Shown in pieces: positions 23,442 through 36,731 of a DNA stretch of 64,000 nt. The first letter of the stretch is position 1. Each line of letters starts with the position of its first letter. Both the position numbers and the translations under genes were made by a program. Source of the DNA: Glandiceps talaboti (Eukaryota; Hemichordata; Enteropneusta; Spengelidae); assembly GCF_964340395.1 (NCBI RefSeq), contig NC_135550.1, positions 2,582,501-2,646,500 of the forward strand. The letters run 5' to 3'. The notes beneath the pieces are model-generated. The model had not been told where the DNA came from and searched no databases. It was given only the letters and a program-made list of their open reading frames with translations.

Positions 23442-26400
23442 CTGACTGTACTCTGGTGCACACTATTTGGGGGATAGTTATCACCTGACTGTACCCTGGT
23501 ACACACTATTTGTGGATAGTTATCACTTGACTGTACCCTGGTACACACTATTTGTGGATAGTCATCACCTGACTGTACCCTGGTACACACTATATGTGGA
23601 TAGTTATCACCTGACTGTACTCTGGTGCACACTATTTGGGGGATAGTTATCACCTGACTGTACTCTGGTACACACTATATGTGGATAGTTATCACCTGAC
23701 TGTACCCTGGTACACACTATTTGGGGGATAGTTATCACCTGACTGTACTCTGGTACACACTAGTTATCACCTGACTGTACTCTGGTACACACTATTTGGG
23801 GGATAGTTGTCACCTGACTACTCTGGTACACAGTATTTGAGGGATAGTTATCACCTGACTGTACTCTGGTACACACTATTTGTGGATAGTTATCACCTGA
23901 CTGTACTCTGGTACACACTATTTGGGGGATAGTTATCACCTGACTGTACCCTGGTACACACTATTTGTGGATAGTTATCACCTGACTGTACCCTGGTACA
24001 CACTATTTGGGGGATAGTTATCACCTGACTGTACCCTGGTACACACTATTTGGGGGATACCCTAGTTGTCACCTGACTGTACCCTGGTACACACTATTTG
24101 GGGGATAGTTGTCACCTGACTGTACCCTGGTACACACTATTTGGGGGATAGTTGTCACCAGACTGTACCCTGGTACACACTATATGTGGATAGTTATCAC
24201 CTGACTACCCTGGTACACACTATTTGAGGGATAGTTGTCACCTGACTGTACCCTGGTACACACTATTTGGGGGATAGTTATCACCTGACTGTACCCTGGT
24301 ACACACTATTTGTGGATAGTTATCACCTGACTGTACCCTGGTACACACTATTTGGGGGATAGTTATCACCTGACTGTACCCTGGTACACACTATTTCGGG
24401 GATAGTTGTTACCTGACTGTACCCTGATACACACTATATGTGGATAGTTATCACCTGACTGTACTCTGGTACACACTATTTGGGGGATAGTTGTCACCCG
24501 ACTGTACTCTGGAACACACTATTTGGGGGATAGTTATCACCTGACTGTACCCTGGTACACACTATTTGGGGGATAGTTATCACCTGACTGTACCCTGGTA
24601 CACACTATTTGGGGGATAGTTATCACCTGACTGTACCCTGGTACACACTATTTGGGGATAGTTGTCACCCGACTGTACTCTGGAACACACTATTTGGGGG
24701 ATAGTTATCACCTGACTACTCTGGTACACACTATTTGGGGGATAGTTATCACCTGACTACTCTGGTACACACTATTTGGGGGATAGTTATCACCTGACTG
24801 TATCCTTGTACATTCTGTTTTGGGGATAGTTATCACCTGACTGTACCCTGGTACACACTATTTGTGGATAGTTATCACCTGACTGTACCCTGGTACACAC
24901 TATTTGTGGATAGTTATCACCGACTGTACCCTGGTACACACTATTTGTGGATAGTTATCACCTGACTGTACCCTGGTACACACTATTTGGGGGATAGTTA
25001 TCACCTGACTGTACCCTGGTACACACTATTTGGGGGATAGTTATCACCTGACTGTACCCTGGTACACACTATTTGTGGATAGTTATCACCTGACTGTACC
25101 CTGGTACACACTATTTGTGGATAGTTATCACCTGACTGTACCCTGGTACACACTATTTGGGGGATAGTTATCACCTGACTGTACCCTGGTACACACTATT
25201 TGTGGATAGTTGTCACCTGACTGTACCCTGGTACACACTATTTGTGGATAGTTATCACCGACTGTACCCTGGTACACACTATTTGTGGATAGTTATCACC
25301 TGACTGTACCCTGGTACACACTATTTGTGGATAGTTATCACCGACTGTACCCTGGTACACACTATTTGGGGGATAGTTATCACCTGACTGTACCCTGGTA
25401 CACACTATTTGTGGATAGTTGTCACCTGACTGTACCCTGGTACACACTATTTGTGGATAGTTATCACCGACTGTACCCTGGTACACACTATTTGTGGATA
25501 GTTATCACCGACTGTACCCTGGTACACACTATTTGTGGATAGTTATCACCTGACTGTACCCTGGTACACACTATTTGGGGGATAGTTATCACCTGACTGT
25601 ACCCTGGTACACACTATTTGGGGGATAGTTGTTACCTGACTGTACCCTGGTACACACTATTTGTGGATAGTTGTCACCTGACTGTACCCTGGTACACACT
25701 ATTTGGGGGATAGTTGTTACCTGACTGTACCCTGATACACACTATTTGTGGATAGTTGTCACCTGACTGTACTCTGGTACACACTATTTGGGGGATAGTT
25801 ATCACCTGACTGTACCCTGGTACACACTATTTGTGGATAGTTGTCACCTGACTGTACTCTGGTACACACTATTTGTGGATAGTTATCACCTGACTGTACC
25901 CTGGTACACACTATTTGGGGGATAGTTGTCACCTGACTGTACTCTGGTACACACTATTTGTGGATAGTTATCACCTGACTGTATCCTGGTACACACTATA
26001 TGTGGATAGTTATCACCTGACTGTACCCTGGTACACACTATATGTGGATAGTTATCACCTGACTGTACCCTGGTACACACTATTTGGGGGATAGTTATCA
26101 CCTGACTGTACCCTGATACACACTATTTGTGGATAGTTATCACCTGACTGTACTCTGGTACACACTATTTGGGGGATAGTTATCACCTGACTGTACTCTG
26201 GTACACACTATTTGGGGGATAGTTATCACCTGACTGTACCCTGGTACACACTATTTGTGGATAGTTATCACCTGACTGTACTCTGGTACACACTATTTGT
26301 GGATAGTTATCACCTGACTGTACCCTGGTACACACTATTTGTGGATAGTTATCACCTGACTGTACTCTGGTACACACTATTTGTGGATAGTTATCACCTG

Positions 26401-26456
26401 ACTGTACTCTGGTACACACTATTTGTGGATAGTTGTCACCTGACTGTATCCTGGAT
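23442..26456. repeat. 41-43 bp minisatellite array, about 70 copies
   Basis: Units carry ctgactgtaccctggtacac, then actatttgggggatagttat and cac. Recurrent variants are ctctgg/ccctgg, tttgtgg/tttggggg/tatgtgg, and ttgtcac/ttatcac. It abuts the G-rich array directly. Small open frames with repeated TRVQSGDNYP or LTVPWYTLF are translations of the array. Confidence 0.96.
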
Positions 26457-28399
26457 TTAAGAATATAATTTTTTTCTGTCATCAAGTTTGGTATCTTAAT
26501 TCCTATTTTGAAATAAAAGTCATCAGGTTTTGATTTATATTTTTCATGGTTTAATAATGAAAATGTCATTTCTAATATTTTATTTAGACTCAGCTAATAA
26601 GGCAATAGTTATCACATAATTTTCATCACCAACCTAGAATCTATTCAGATCTGATTTCAGAGGCCCAGAAGGGCCTTACTGTCAGAATAAGGAGTATATA
26701 ACTATGTAACACCACAAAATGCGTCTTGGAATGGAATATAACATACATTACACACAGTGTGTACATATCTTTCCTGTCAGTGCCAACCAACTGTGCAGTA
26801 CTTGTTGAAATCTTCATATCTGCAGTATGATAACAAATTAGTATAGCCAATGAAATGTACAGAATTTAGGGAAGTGCATAGATACAGAGTTCATAAGTTT
26901 GAAGGTGATGATCAAATACTTTGACTAATTATCAAGTTATCATAAATTTTTCTTCTAAACCAGCAGTGTCAATATTAAGGCATTCCAGCATGAGTCAGTA
27001 CTATAGCCTCCAAGTTATTTCTGGATTTTACTCACTAGTGGCACTTCATATATATGTGGTACTCCATAATTGATAGTAAACAGTCGTGTACTTGGTAGCT
27101 TCTACGCCTTACCCTAAAAACACAGTGTAATAGACTTGTACCTAATGTATTGCCCTTTATCCAATGTTTTAGATTTGCATCTAAAAATGCAGACATATTG
27201 AATGACACTAATTGCATGACATTGTATAGTCTGGAACCAGCAGAACAATATTTTATAACTGACAGGCCAATCACTGAGGTTGTCATCAATCAGTCTTACT
27301 GAATTACACCATTAATTCTCAATATCTTACTAATAAGCCATGTACCACGTTGACAACTTGGCTACTTGTCTAGGAGTAGTTCTACAAGGCCTCACCACAC
27401 CTGACTTGTTTGCCTCCCATATATCTTCCTTGTTGGCTCAGAGTCAAAAATTTTCAAAAAATGAGTATTGCATTTGAAAGGTTGTTTGCCCTTTTGACTG
27501 ACAAAAACAGAATATTTTCATGATAAAGAGACAACTGTTTGTAGTTTACTTACTCTCCTGACAAATGGTGATTTGAATTTATTAAATATGATATCATAAT
27601 TGTATTAATTCCAAAATGCATTTAGTGTGTTTTATGACTGATATATACTTAGCTGTAGTGTCATTTTTACAGCCCCTAGCCTTTCATGACATCATTTCAA
27701 ACAAACACTGTACTTGTCCCAGTGTACAACAAATCCTGTCTACATCTGTATGAGATTAGCAATTGTTGAAATTCTCAAATCAAGCTGTACATTTACAAAA
27801 GCACATCATACAAAGTAGAACTTTTAAATCTTGATGTTGATTGATAGAATAGAGTATGTTGTCAGTCCACTTCAGTCCCTATTTCAATCTCAATTGTAAT
27901 ATCAACAAACTGAATATTCCCTTATTTTAAAAATGACTTGTGTGTTGTTTGAATTATTGATTAATAATATTGGATGAGCTTGACAATGTACTCTAGTACA
28001 GAGCTTCAACAGGGCACTCTCAGGATGTCTCATGTCACATAATCTCTGGAAACAAACTTTGTTTCTGTATACTTAAACTGCATAGATCACCACTACCCCT
28101 TGTCAGATGTGATGAGAAAGCAGAACAGATAATACAATGCTGTCTTTGACAATTTATGTCATTGCCATCAGATCAACACTATCAATCAAACTTGAAATTA
28201 TTCTTTCAGATATTTCACAACACATTGTTATTCTTCTCAAGCAGGTATCAGCTGTTTTCAACTATTTTGTAATTTAGCTTAGTTGTTAAAACTAGTCTTT
28301 GGTGAATGAACATGACTCATTTTTACAAGAAATAATTATCAGAAGAATGTATATTGTGTAAAAACTGGTCATGCAGTTAAACACTAAATTGAGGTTTAC

Positions 28400-28434
28400 T
28401 CTCTCCCTCTCCCTCCCCTCCCCCCCCCCCCCTT
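28400..28434. repeat. Pyrimidine tract ending in a C run
   Basis: ctctccctctccctcccctc followed by about 14 C. A homopurine-homopyrimidine stretch. Confidence 0.95.
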
Positions 28435-29093
28435 CAGAAGGTCCTGAAATCATTCTTGACTTTGTCTGCATGAATTTGTCAGCAAGCATGGTTTAATTCT
28501 TATCAAAAATGTTTCTTGTTTTATTGTGATATTATGAAACGTTAACAGTCCATTTAAATCTGATGTTAAAACAATTGATGTTTTTCATTCACCATGCTTA
28601 TAGGCTCCATAAATCCATTTCAAACTGTTTTCTACCTTCTGGAAAATGTACATGCACAGATTTCTTCAACAGGTACATGTACCTTTGTCTATCTATGGAA
28701 ACCATGTAAAGCTAGGAAAGAATTCCCACTGTCCTTGAAGATTAATCATTAACATAAGATTTATGTGACATGTCACACAAATCAACAATGTGTGTTTGTC
28801 AGTATGTGTTACAAGTATTGATCTGTCTGGGCTCTGGAGTGACATCACCTTGAAGTAACTAAGTCTACAGTGTGACCTTTACATGTGGTAGGATTACACC
28901 CCTCTACTGATCTCTGCCATGTAGTTTAAATGCAGTGTCTTTATAGTTTATACCAGAACCTACATCTAATATTAACAGAGGAATGTGTCACAGTTTGCTA
29001 ATAGTATTGGATGTATTGTTGCTGGATTTACAGGGTGGATAGACTCTGTGATTTGTAGAGTGAAGGGGCACAAGTTGTAAAGGGTAAACATTT

Positions 29094-29124
<31 letters not shown>
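29094..29124. repeat. (GT)n followed by a G run
   Basis: gagtgtgtgtgtgtgtg directly followed by about 14 G. Confidence 0.95.
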
Positions 29125-29253
29125 CTTGAGGATTTGGACCCAACAACAATTTTTTTTTCAACCACCATGACAGCAATTTTTTTAAATGTATGCTTTAAAT
29201 TTGATTTTCATCGTGTCACATCACATCATGTCATGTCACGTTGTATAACTTTT

Positions 29254-30043
29254 TAATCCCCAACGGGCACTGCCTGGAGGGGACTTACATGTTGGGTTCT
29301 GTCTGTCCGTATGTCAGTCCATGCATACACTCACCCGGCACAAAGGTAGCATACTATGTGAGACATATGCACATTATTTTGTTTTGTGACTGAATCAAAT
29401 ATGGCCGAGTGGCAGCCATATTTGTTGTTAAATTTCACAATGTGCATCAACTTTGGATATGTAATATATCTCCATTCAAGTGCCCACACCCATGTTATCA
29501 AATATGAGCATTCTTTTAAGATCTTGACCTTTGACCTCTTCGAGGTCAAATGGCCAAATTTGGGTTTCATAGCTTTTCGAATCATGCATTTCAAGTGATG
29601 ATGGTATTTTAATCATGTCTTGGTTTTTACTATGTGAGGCGAAATGGCAGCCATATTTGTGATTAAAAAAAGCACATTTTGCCAGTTATCTCCAAAAGTT
29701 TGATACATATGGACACCATTCGCATAGTATCAATGATGAGCCTTGTAATGAGACATTGACGTTTGACCTTGATAAACATTTTCAAGGTGAAATGACAATG
29801 ATTTCTTTCTAATGCATTAACTCAAGCAGTTGAATACACAAAGACTCCATTTAAATGCCTACCCAAAGGTAAGCTCTCTTTTTATATCTTTACCTTTGAC
29901 TTTGATCTCCATATTCAAGGTCAAATAGGAAATTGGTCAATAAATTATGTTTTTTTTGTATCTAGAGAAACCATTCAGATTTGCACAATAACTTTGCCAT
30001 ATTATAACACAACAGTTAAGGGCTGTCTTCGACTGAAGGCTTG
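29254..30043 (+). mobile_element. Diverged rolling-circle-like element 4
   Basis: The 5' end after a T-run reads taatccccaacgggcactgc then ctggaggggact, a degenerate form of the hairpin in elements 1-3, followed by acatgttgggttctgtctgt. The body contains three or so diverged monomers with atatggc...gcagccat and paired tgacctttgacc-type motifs. The 3' end has a small hairpin (cttc-gact-gaag) followed by gcttg, like the gacttg end of elements 1-3. No coding capacity was found; two overlapping short open frames are in the monomers. Confidence 0.5.
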
Positions 30044-30050
30044 TTATTTT

Positions 30051-30930
30051 TACCTCCCATAAGGGTATGGGAGGTATTAAAAGGGGGATATCTGTTTGTC
30101 TGTATGTACAACATACATTTGTCCTATAAAATTCATTGATGTACCTTACAGCGTTAATGAATAATTTGCATAATTCATTATTTTTGGTAATTAGGCTATA
30201 TCTTAAGAATACATACTTCAAATTCAATATAATACGTACATACGTTGATCATAACAATCACATATGTCCTGTAAAGCTTGTTGATGTACCTTTCAGTGTT
30301 AATGAATAATTTACATAATTAATGATTCTTGGTAATTAGGCCATATCTTAAGACCGCATACTTCAATTTCAATACAATTCAGTACATACATTAACCATAA
30401 CAAATTGTGTATGTCCTATAAAGTTAGTTGATTTACCTTACAGTGTTAATGAATAATTTGCATAATTAATGAGTTTCGGTAATTAGGATATATCATAAGA
30501 ATGCATACTTGAATTTCAATATCATTTCAATATCATAGCAGATATGTCCTATAAAATTTGTTGATATAGCTTGCAGTTTTAATGAAGAATTTGCATAATT
30601 AATGATTTTAGGTAACTAAGCTGTATCTTAAAAATTCAAGCTTCAAATTTCGTATAATATGATACATATATCAACCATGATAATACGCACCTGTCCTATG
30701 AAGTTTGTTGCTACAACTTTTACCTTTAATGAGTATTTTGAATAATGAACGATATTCAGTAATTAAGCAGTATCATGCACTCTTCAAATTCCATATAATT
30801 TGGCAAATACATTAACCTAAGAAAGCATGCTTGTCAAAAAAAAACCTGTTACCATGGTTTTTTTAGTTTAATGAGTTATTTGCATAATTAGTGATTCCCT
30901 TACAGGAGGCAATCAGTTTAAATCTGGTTG
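30051..30930 (+). mobile_element. Diverged rolling-circle-like element 5
   Basis: Starts tacctcccata-aggg-tatgggaggt, a perfect 10-bp terminal hairpin after a T-run, followed by tctgtttgtctgtatgtac. The body is about five degenerate monomers of about 140-150 bp with gtcctataaagttagttgat-type starts, taatgaataatttgcataat and ttaggctatatcttaagaa. The 3' side has ttacaggaggcaatc, resembling a reverse complement of the 5' cctccc. It begins 7 bp after the end of element 4. Confidence 0.5.
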
Positions 30931-31320
30931 AAATTGAATTTCCTCATATCGGAGTCATAACAGGTGACATACGTAATGAATGTAGCTTATTTCAAAAGTA
31001 ACAGGTAACAATGAATGCAGCCAAGTGGGGAGGGTGTGGGAGGGGGTCTTCCCCCATTCAAGGTACTAAGCCAGATCAGTATTAGTATTGATGGTAGTGT
31101 TTTTTTTTTTTTTTAGCATTTGCCAGCAGTTAGTATAAACCTTGACAAGAAACTTTAGGTGCCTTAGGCAGCAGCACCAGAAACACATGTACCTTGGAAT
31201 TTGACATTTGTAGCTGGTTTCTACACTTGCAGCTAGCACAACAAAAACATTTTTTAGCTCATACCCTGGAAACAATGTTTTTTTTCTGTATTGCTTTTGG
31301 CCGCAGACAATTTTTTCATC
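30931..31320. other. Unique sequence with poly-T run
   Basis: AT-rich intronic DNA with a run of about 18 T near 31100. A short minus-strand open frame here (31066-31275) has no recognisable feature. Confidence 0.55.
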
Positions 31321-33416
31321 AACTAGTAGTTATTGCTTGCTACATCTAACTAGTAGTTATTGCTTGCTATATCTAACTAGTAGTTATTGCTTGCTATATC
31401 TAACTAGTAGTTATTGCTTGCTATATCTAACTAGTAGTTATTGCTTGCTATATCTAACTAGTAGTTATTGCTTGCTATATCTAACTAGTAGTTATTGCTT
31501 GCTATATCTAACTAGTAGTTATTGCTTGCTATATCTAACTAGTAGTTATTGCTTGCTATATCTAACTAGTAGTTATTGCTTGCTATATCTAACTAGTAGT
31601 TATTGCTTGCTATATCTAACTAGTAGTTATTGCTTGCTATATCTAACTAGTAGTTATTGCTTGCTACATCTAACTAGTAGTTATTGCTTGCTATATCTAA
31701 CTAGTAGTTATTGCTTGCTATATCTAACTAGTAGTTATTGCTTGCTATATCTAACTAGTAGTTATTGCTTGCTATATCTAACTAGTAGTTATTGCTTGCT
31801 ATATCTAACTAGTAGTTATTGCTTGTTATATCTAACTAGTAGTTATTGCTTGCTATATCGAACTAGTAGTTATTGCTTGCTATATCGAACTAGTAGTTAT
31901 TGCTTGCTATATCGAACTAGTAGTTATTGCTTGTTATATCTAACTAGTAGTTATTGCTTGCTATATCTAACTAGTAGTTATTGCTTGCTATATCTAACTA
32001 GTAGTTATTGCTTGCTATATCTAACTAGTAGTTATTGCTTGCTATATCTAACTAGTAGTTATTGCTTGCTATATCTAACTAGTAGTTATTGCTTGCTATA
32101 TCTAACTAGTAGTTATTGCTTGCTATATCTAACTAGTAGTTATTGCTTGCTATATCTAACTAGTAGTTATTGCTTGCTATATCTAACTAGTAGTTATTGC
32201 TTGCTATATCTAACTAGTAGTTATTGCTTGCTATATTGAACTAGTAGTTATTGCTTGCTATATCTAACTAGTAGTTATTGCTTGCTATATCTAACTAGTA
32301 GTTATTGCTTGCTATATCTAACTAGTAGTTATTGCTTGCTATATTTAACTAGTAGTTATTGCTTGCTATATCTAACTAGTAGTTATTGCTTGCTATATCT
32401 AACTAGTAGTTATTGCTTGCTATATCTAACTAGTAGTTATTGCTTGCTATATCGAACTAGTAGTTATTGCTTGCTATATCTAACTAGTAGTTATTGCTTG
32501 CTATATCGAACTAGTAGTTATTGCTTGCTATATCGAACTAGTAGTTATTGCTTGCTATATCTAACTAGTAGTTATTGCTTGTTATATCTAACTAGTAGTT
32601 ATTGCTTGCTATATCTAACTAGTAGTTATTGCTTGCTATATCTAACTAGTAGTTATTGCTTGCTATATCTAACTAGTAGTTATTGCTTGCTATATCTAAC
32701 TAGTAGTTATTGCTTGCTATATCTAACTAGTAGTTATTGCTTGCTATATCTAACTAGTAGTTATTGCTTGCTATATCTAACTAGTAGTTATTGCTTGCTA
32801 TATCGAACTAGTAGTTATTGCTTGCTATATCTAACTAGTAGTTATTGCTTGCTATATCTAACTAGTAGTTATTGCTTGCTATATCGAACTAGTAGTTATT
32901 GCTTGCTATATCTAACTAGTAGTTATTGCTTGCTATATCTAACTAGTAGTTATTGCTTGCTATATCTAACTAGTAGTTATTGCTTGCTATATCTAACTAG
33001 TAGTTATTGCTTGCTATATCTAACTAGTAGTTATTGCTTGCTATATCTAACTAGTAGTTATTGCTTGCTATATCTAACTAGTAGTTATTGCTTGCTATAT
33101 CTAACTAGTAGTTATTGCTTGCTATATCGAACTAGTAGTTATTGCTTGCTATATCGAACTAGTAGTTATTGCTTGCTATATCGAACTAGTAGTTATTGCT
33201 TGCTATATCTAACTAGTAGTTATTGCTTGCTATATCTAACTAGTAGTTATTGCTTGCTATATCGAACTAGTAGTTATTGCTTGCTATATCTAACTAGTAG
33301 TTATTGCTTGCTATATCTAACTAGTAGTTATTGCTTGCTATATCTAACTAGTAGTTATTGCTTGCTATATCTAACTAGTAGTTATTGCTTGCTATATCGA
33401 ACTAGTAGTTATTGCT
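31321..33416. repeat. 27-bp minisatellite array, about 78 copies
   Basis: The unit is aactagtagttattgcttgc followed by tatatct. The first and last full unit starts (31321 and 33400) are exactly 77 x 27 bp apart. Main variants are tatatcg, tacatct, gttatatct and one tatattg. The two open frames of 300 and 405 codons are one array interrupted by that tatattg variant and are not genes. Confidence 0.97.
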
Positions 33417-36094
33417 CATATTACTTAGTGGCCTTTACTGGTCTCTCCCATAAAAAGCATACAATCAATTGACAATGTGTTATTAATCCTGACTGGTTGT
33501 CATCTCCTACCAAATACATGTAATGGAAAATGACTGACATCTGAAGTCAATATGAATGTAATGTGTAACAATAGAGTAACGAATAAACACACTCTAGTTG
33601 AGAATTAGTTATTTGCTAACACACATCTTTAAATCAACTTTCTCTGTTCATTCAAAACAGACAAACAAATTATAGAGTCAAACATTTGACTGCACAAAAC
33701 ATGGAATAAAATAATACTCACTATACTATAAAGTTAATTTTAATGCTCTGAGTTCAAAATTTATATAAAATATGATTCCAGAGCAATGATATAATGTTTT
33801 TGGTTGAAACAGATAATGATTTTAAATTCATTAAAATATTGTTCATGTGTTCTTTTTCTTCGTGAAGAAACCTGATTGCTGACCTGTGGGTGAACCAACC
33901 CACATTCTCCAAACTGACAACTGAGAGAATTAAAGAGCCCTTTAAAATGAAAGATGTGACAGAGTATGACATAGAACTTAGGAAAATTTACAGTTTAATT
34001 CCAGACCCAGTTTTGTGGGCATGATACTATGTATGTAATGTGTGTGTGTGTTACACTATGAACTGAACAATGTAACCTTGAGGTACATCTATATACTGTA
34101 CTGTTACACTTATGTCAACTTTCAGCTTTCTGTAAAAAAAAAAAAAAAAAAACCTATGAATCCTTCAAAAGCGGGTGTTGTCAGGACTCAAGATGTGACC
34201 TAGACAATCTGATAAATCATCAATACACAATGATAGTTGTTGACATGACTTGTCTTTTTTTAGGAGGTGTTCTTTTTCACAATTGATAACTTTGTAGTTA
34301 ATTGCATCTCAAGGCCAATTTACCACATTGTAGTGAAGAGAGAACATGTCATTTTAAAAGTCAATCATTTCAAGGTAATTTCTAGATCAATAGATACAGA
34401 TTTGCTAGTGACACTGTGTTCATTTACCTAGTTACTATTATCAAGTACAGTCTTTGATTTGACATGTACCAATAGTCTAGTGTCAAATCATGTACATGTA
34501 GGCATTTGACCCCAGGCATTTGACTGTGGTTTCCCCACCTGTAGGGAGAGGGTGGTAAAAATGAATGAATGAGTGAATGCTCTCTGGTAAAGGCAAATTT
34601 GGTGTAGTCAGCTTCATTATCTTAAGTCCAAATATTTCTTAGAAACTTTTACCATATGAAAACTTCAAACTTCTTATTAAAAATGAAACAACAAAAATGA
34701 AAATACATTTTCATTTTTTTAGTTTCATTTTTAATAAGAAGTTATGAGTGTGATAAAATAAGGACAATGGAATTTGAAGACTTCTCAAGAAATGTACCAT
34801 CAATTATGATATTTTCCCTTACAGTGTTTGACAGCTTTTTAACCAGGCAGTATTTAAATTAAATTTAGATTTCAATATGATGACATATATTTCCAGTGTG
34901 TTTATCAATTGGTCTACAAATGTTTGGAGGGATGTTGATTTCAAGATTTCCTGTCCACAACATAAACAAATTCTTTAGTTGAGCTTTGCGCTAGGAAAAC
35001 TATGGCAATGACCAATGTGTTTGGTTTTATGTGCTTTACCAAATCAACACATTACATGTTTTATTAGCCCACAGATATATCCCTAGCCTAGAGTCCATGC
35101 CAATGCCACTTTTGAATTATTAGATGGAGAAATCTAAATACAAAATCCACAATCACCAGGATTCTAGTTAGATATACTCAACTTTAGAAGTGATGAATTG
35201 CTGGTATTTCACTGGTAGTTGCATTCATTATCAAACTGATATTGTCACAAACTACATCCCTCACTAAGTTTTATATCAATATCAGTTTATTTTGAGTTCA
35301 TGTAAAGTGCCATTTTATGATCTCCTAAAATAAGAAAATGTTTGTCTTCTCTCCAGCAACAAGACATCTGTTGCACAACATACTCTCATATAGTTTTATT
35401 TTTAATAGTATATTTTTAGAAGGAAAACCTAGATACTGTCTACATTGACTGATGCTCCCTTTACTCTCTATAAATCACAGAACATATTCACCTTGCAACA
35501 GTACATCCATAGTATAACAGCAAACCCTGACACAGTCCTGTGTTAGATGTAAACTATGAAGACATTGCATAAACTACATAGCAGAGATCAGTAGATGGAG
35601 TGTAAGATCACCTACATATAGAAATACCTCCAGGTAATGCCACTGAAAGTGTGTTGGAATTATAAATACAAATATTAAAGACTTTATTTTTCCAAGGAAA
35701 CATGTGCAAGAACGTAGTCATCCTCTGTCATCTGAAACTTTACATCTATTTCTTTTACATTCTTCAAATCTAGGAGATAAATTTGATGTCATTGCACGCA
35801 TGTACCTTTTCATGATTTATCTGTTTTGCTGAGCTGTGGGCTGTGGCTCATTGACTGTTGCAGAAAGTATGCTTTGTAACTGTGTATCTTTATACATTTA
35901 ATATCCAGAGAAGTGTACATCACCATGACATGTATGTGAATTTTCAAGAAAGGACCAAACATAAACATAAAAAAGTATAGATGATAAAAACAATGAAGCC
36001 ATTATATAATGTATTGTTAATAGTTTATAGTAAACTGTGTTAGGGGGAGGTATCATTTTAAAACTCACACCCAAGAAATGTCATTTCTTTCTTT
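33417..36094. other. Unique intronic sequence, no gene recognised
   Basis: About 2.7 kb of AT-rich DNA with a poly-A run near 34134 and a foldback at 34668-34743. The minus-strand open frame 33754-33972 contains RSAIRFLHEE, which faintly resembles the N-terminal part of mariner-type transposases, but this is too short to call. No spliced exon was identified. Confidence 0.55.
34668..34743. repeat. AT-rich foldback with 22-bp perfect arms
   Basis: aacttcttattaaaaatgaa(ac) at 34668-34689 is the exact reverse complement of 34722-34743. The spacer itself contains aaaaatgaaaat and attttcattttt, which pair in turn, so most of the 76 nt can fold into one long hairpin. Confidence 0.9.
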
Positions 36095-36311
36095 GTTTTA
36101 GTATGTACTGATATTGTAAATAAGACTATACAGTGGAAAATAGTTTTAGTATGTACTGATATTGTAAATAAGACTATACAGTGGAAAATAGTTTTAGTAT
36201 GTACAGATACTGTAAATAAGACTATACAGTGGAAAATAGTTTTAGTATGTACTGATACTGTAAATAAGACTATGTACAGATACTGTAAATAAGACTATAC
36301 AGTGGAAAATA
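36095..36311. repeat. 48-bp tandem repeat, about 4.5 copies
   Basis: gttttagtatgtactgatat starts recur at 36095, 36143, 36191 and 36239, each 48 bp apart, with aagactatacagtggaaaat at the unit end. The last unit contains an internal partial duplication and runs into the reverse-transcriptase fragment. Confidence 0.93.
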
Positions 36312-36624
36312 GGAGCAATTTATAAACTCAGGGATTTTGTACCCGGAAATATACTAATTTTACTCTACAAGACTTTGGTTCAACCACATATATCATATGG
36401 TATAGAAGTTTGGGCAACATTTTTCATTCCTATTTGAATTGTATTGTCTTATCTCAAAAAATGACTGTCCGTGCAATTTCACATAGCCCGTTTAGGACTC
36501 ACTCTTCACAACTTTTCAATAAGCTAGAAATTCTCGATGTATATAAGCTGCATAGGTTTGTGGTCAGTACCTTTTTGTGTATGATTTGCTACACAATAGC
36601 ATCCTTATTGCGCCACGGATTTTG
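36303..36624 (+). pseudogene. Fragment of a jockey/CR1-type non-LTR retrotransposon reverse transcriptase
   Basis: The conceptual translation first reads KIGAIYKLRDFVP, then NILILLYKTLVQPHISYGIEVW. After a stop at about 36436 and a frame change, it resumes with KMTVRAISHSPFRTHSSQLF, then NKLEILDVYKLHRF. This is the familiar C-terminal 'thumb' region of RT in jockey/CR1-like non-LTR elements (LYK.LVQPH..Y.I.VWG ... QK..VR.I......H...LF..L.IL.....Y...). Only about 100 codons remain. The 5' part, endonuclease and 3' tail are absent or unrecognisable, so this is a dead relic inside the intron. Confidence 0.8.
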
Positions 36625-36691
36625 ACGAACTCTTTACACCCCCCACCCGCATCCCCACCCGTTTGTCGTACATCAGTTTTAAAATGACACA

Positions 36692-36731
36692 TTTTATGCT
36701 AAATCCTTAGTTCAATGGATTTAGCATAAAA
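36692..36731. repeat. 15-bp perfect inverted repeat with 10-nt loop
   Basis: ttttatgctaaatcc and ggatttagcataaaa flank ttagttcaat. It lies shortly after the RT fragment. Confidence 0.9.

Larger units (their letters stand above)
26457..29253. other. Unique intronic sequence, no gene recognised
   Basis: About 2.8 kb of AT-rich non-repetitive DNA inside the long intron. Open frames at 26641-26850 and 27035-27289 (minus) show no domain or motif I recognise. Short palindromes are present (aggtacatgtacct at 28671, tgtgacatgtcaca at 28764). A pyrimidine tract and a GT/G tract are listed separately. Confidence 0.6.

Noticed and set aside
31337-33472. Open frames of 300 and 405 codons with a 9-residue repeat
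   Set aside because: They are the translation of the 27-bp array, interrupted by a single tatattg variant. No start context, splice sites or non-repeat protein sequence are attached.
33754-33972. Minus-strand frame with RSAIRFLHEE, faintly like a mariner-type transposase N-terminus
   Set aside because: About ten residues of similarity from memory, no catalytic domain and no terminal inverted repeats found; chance is likely.
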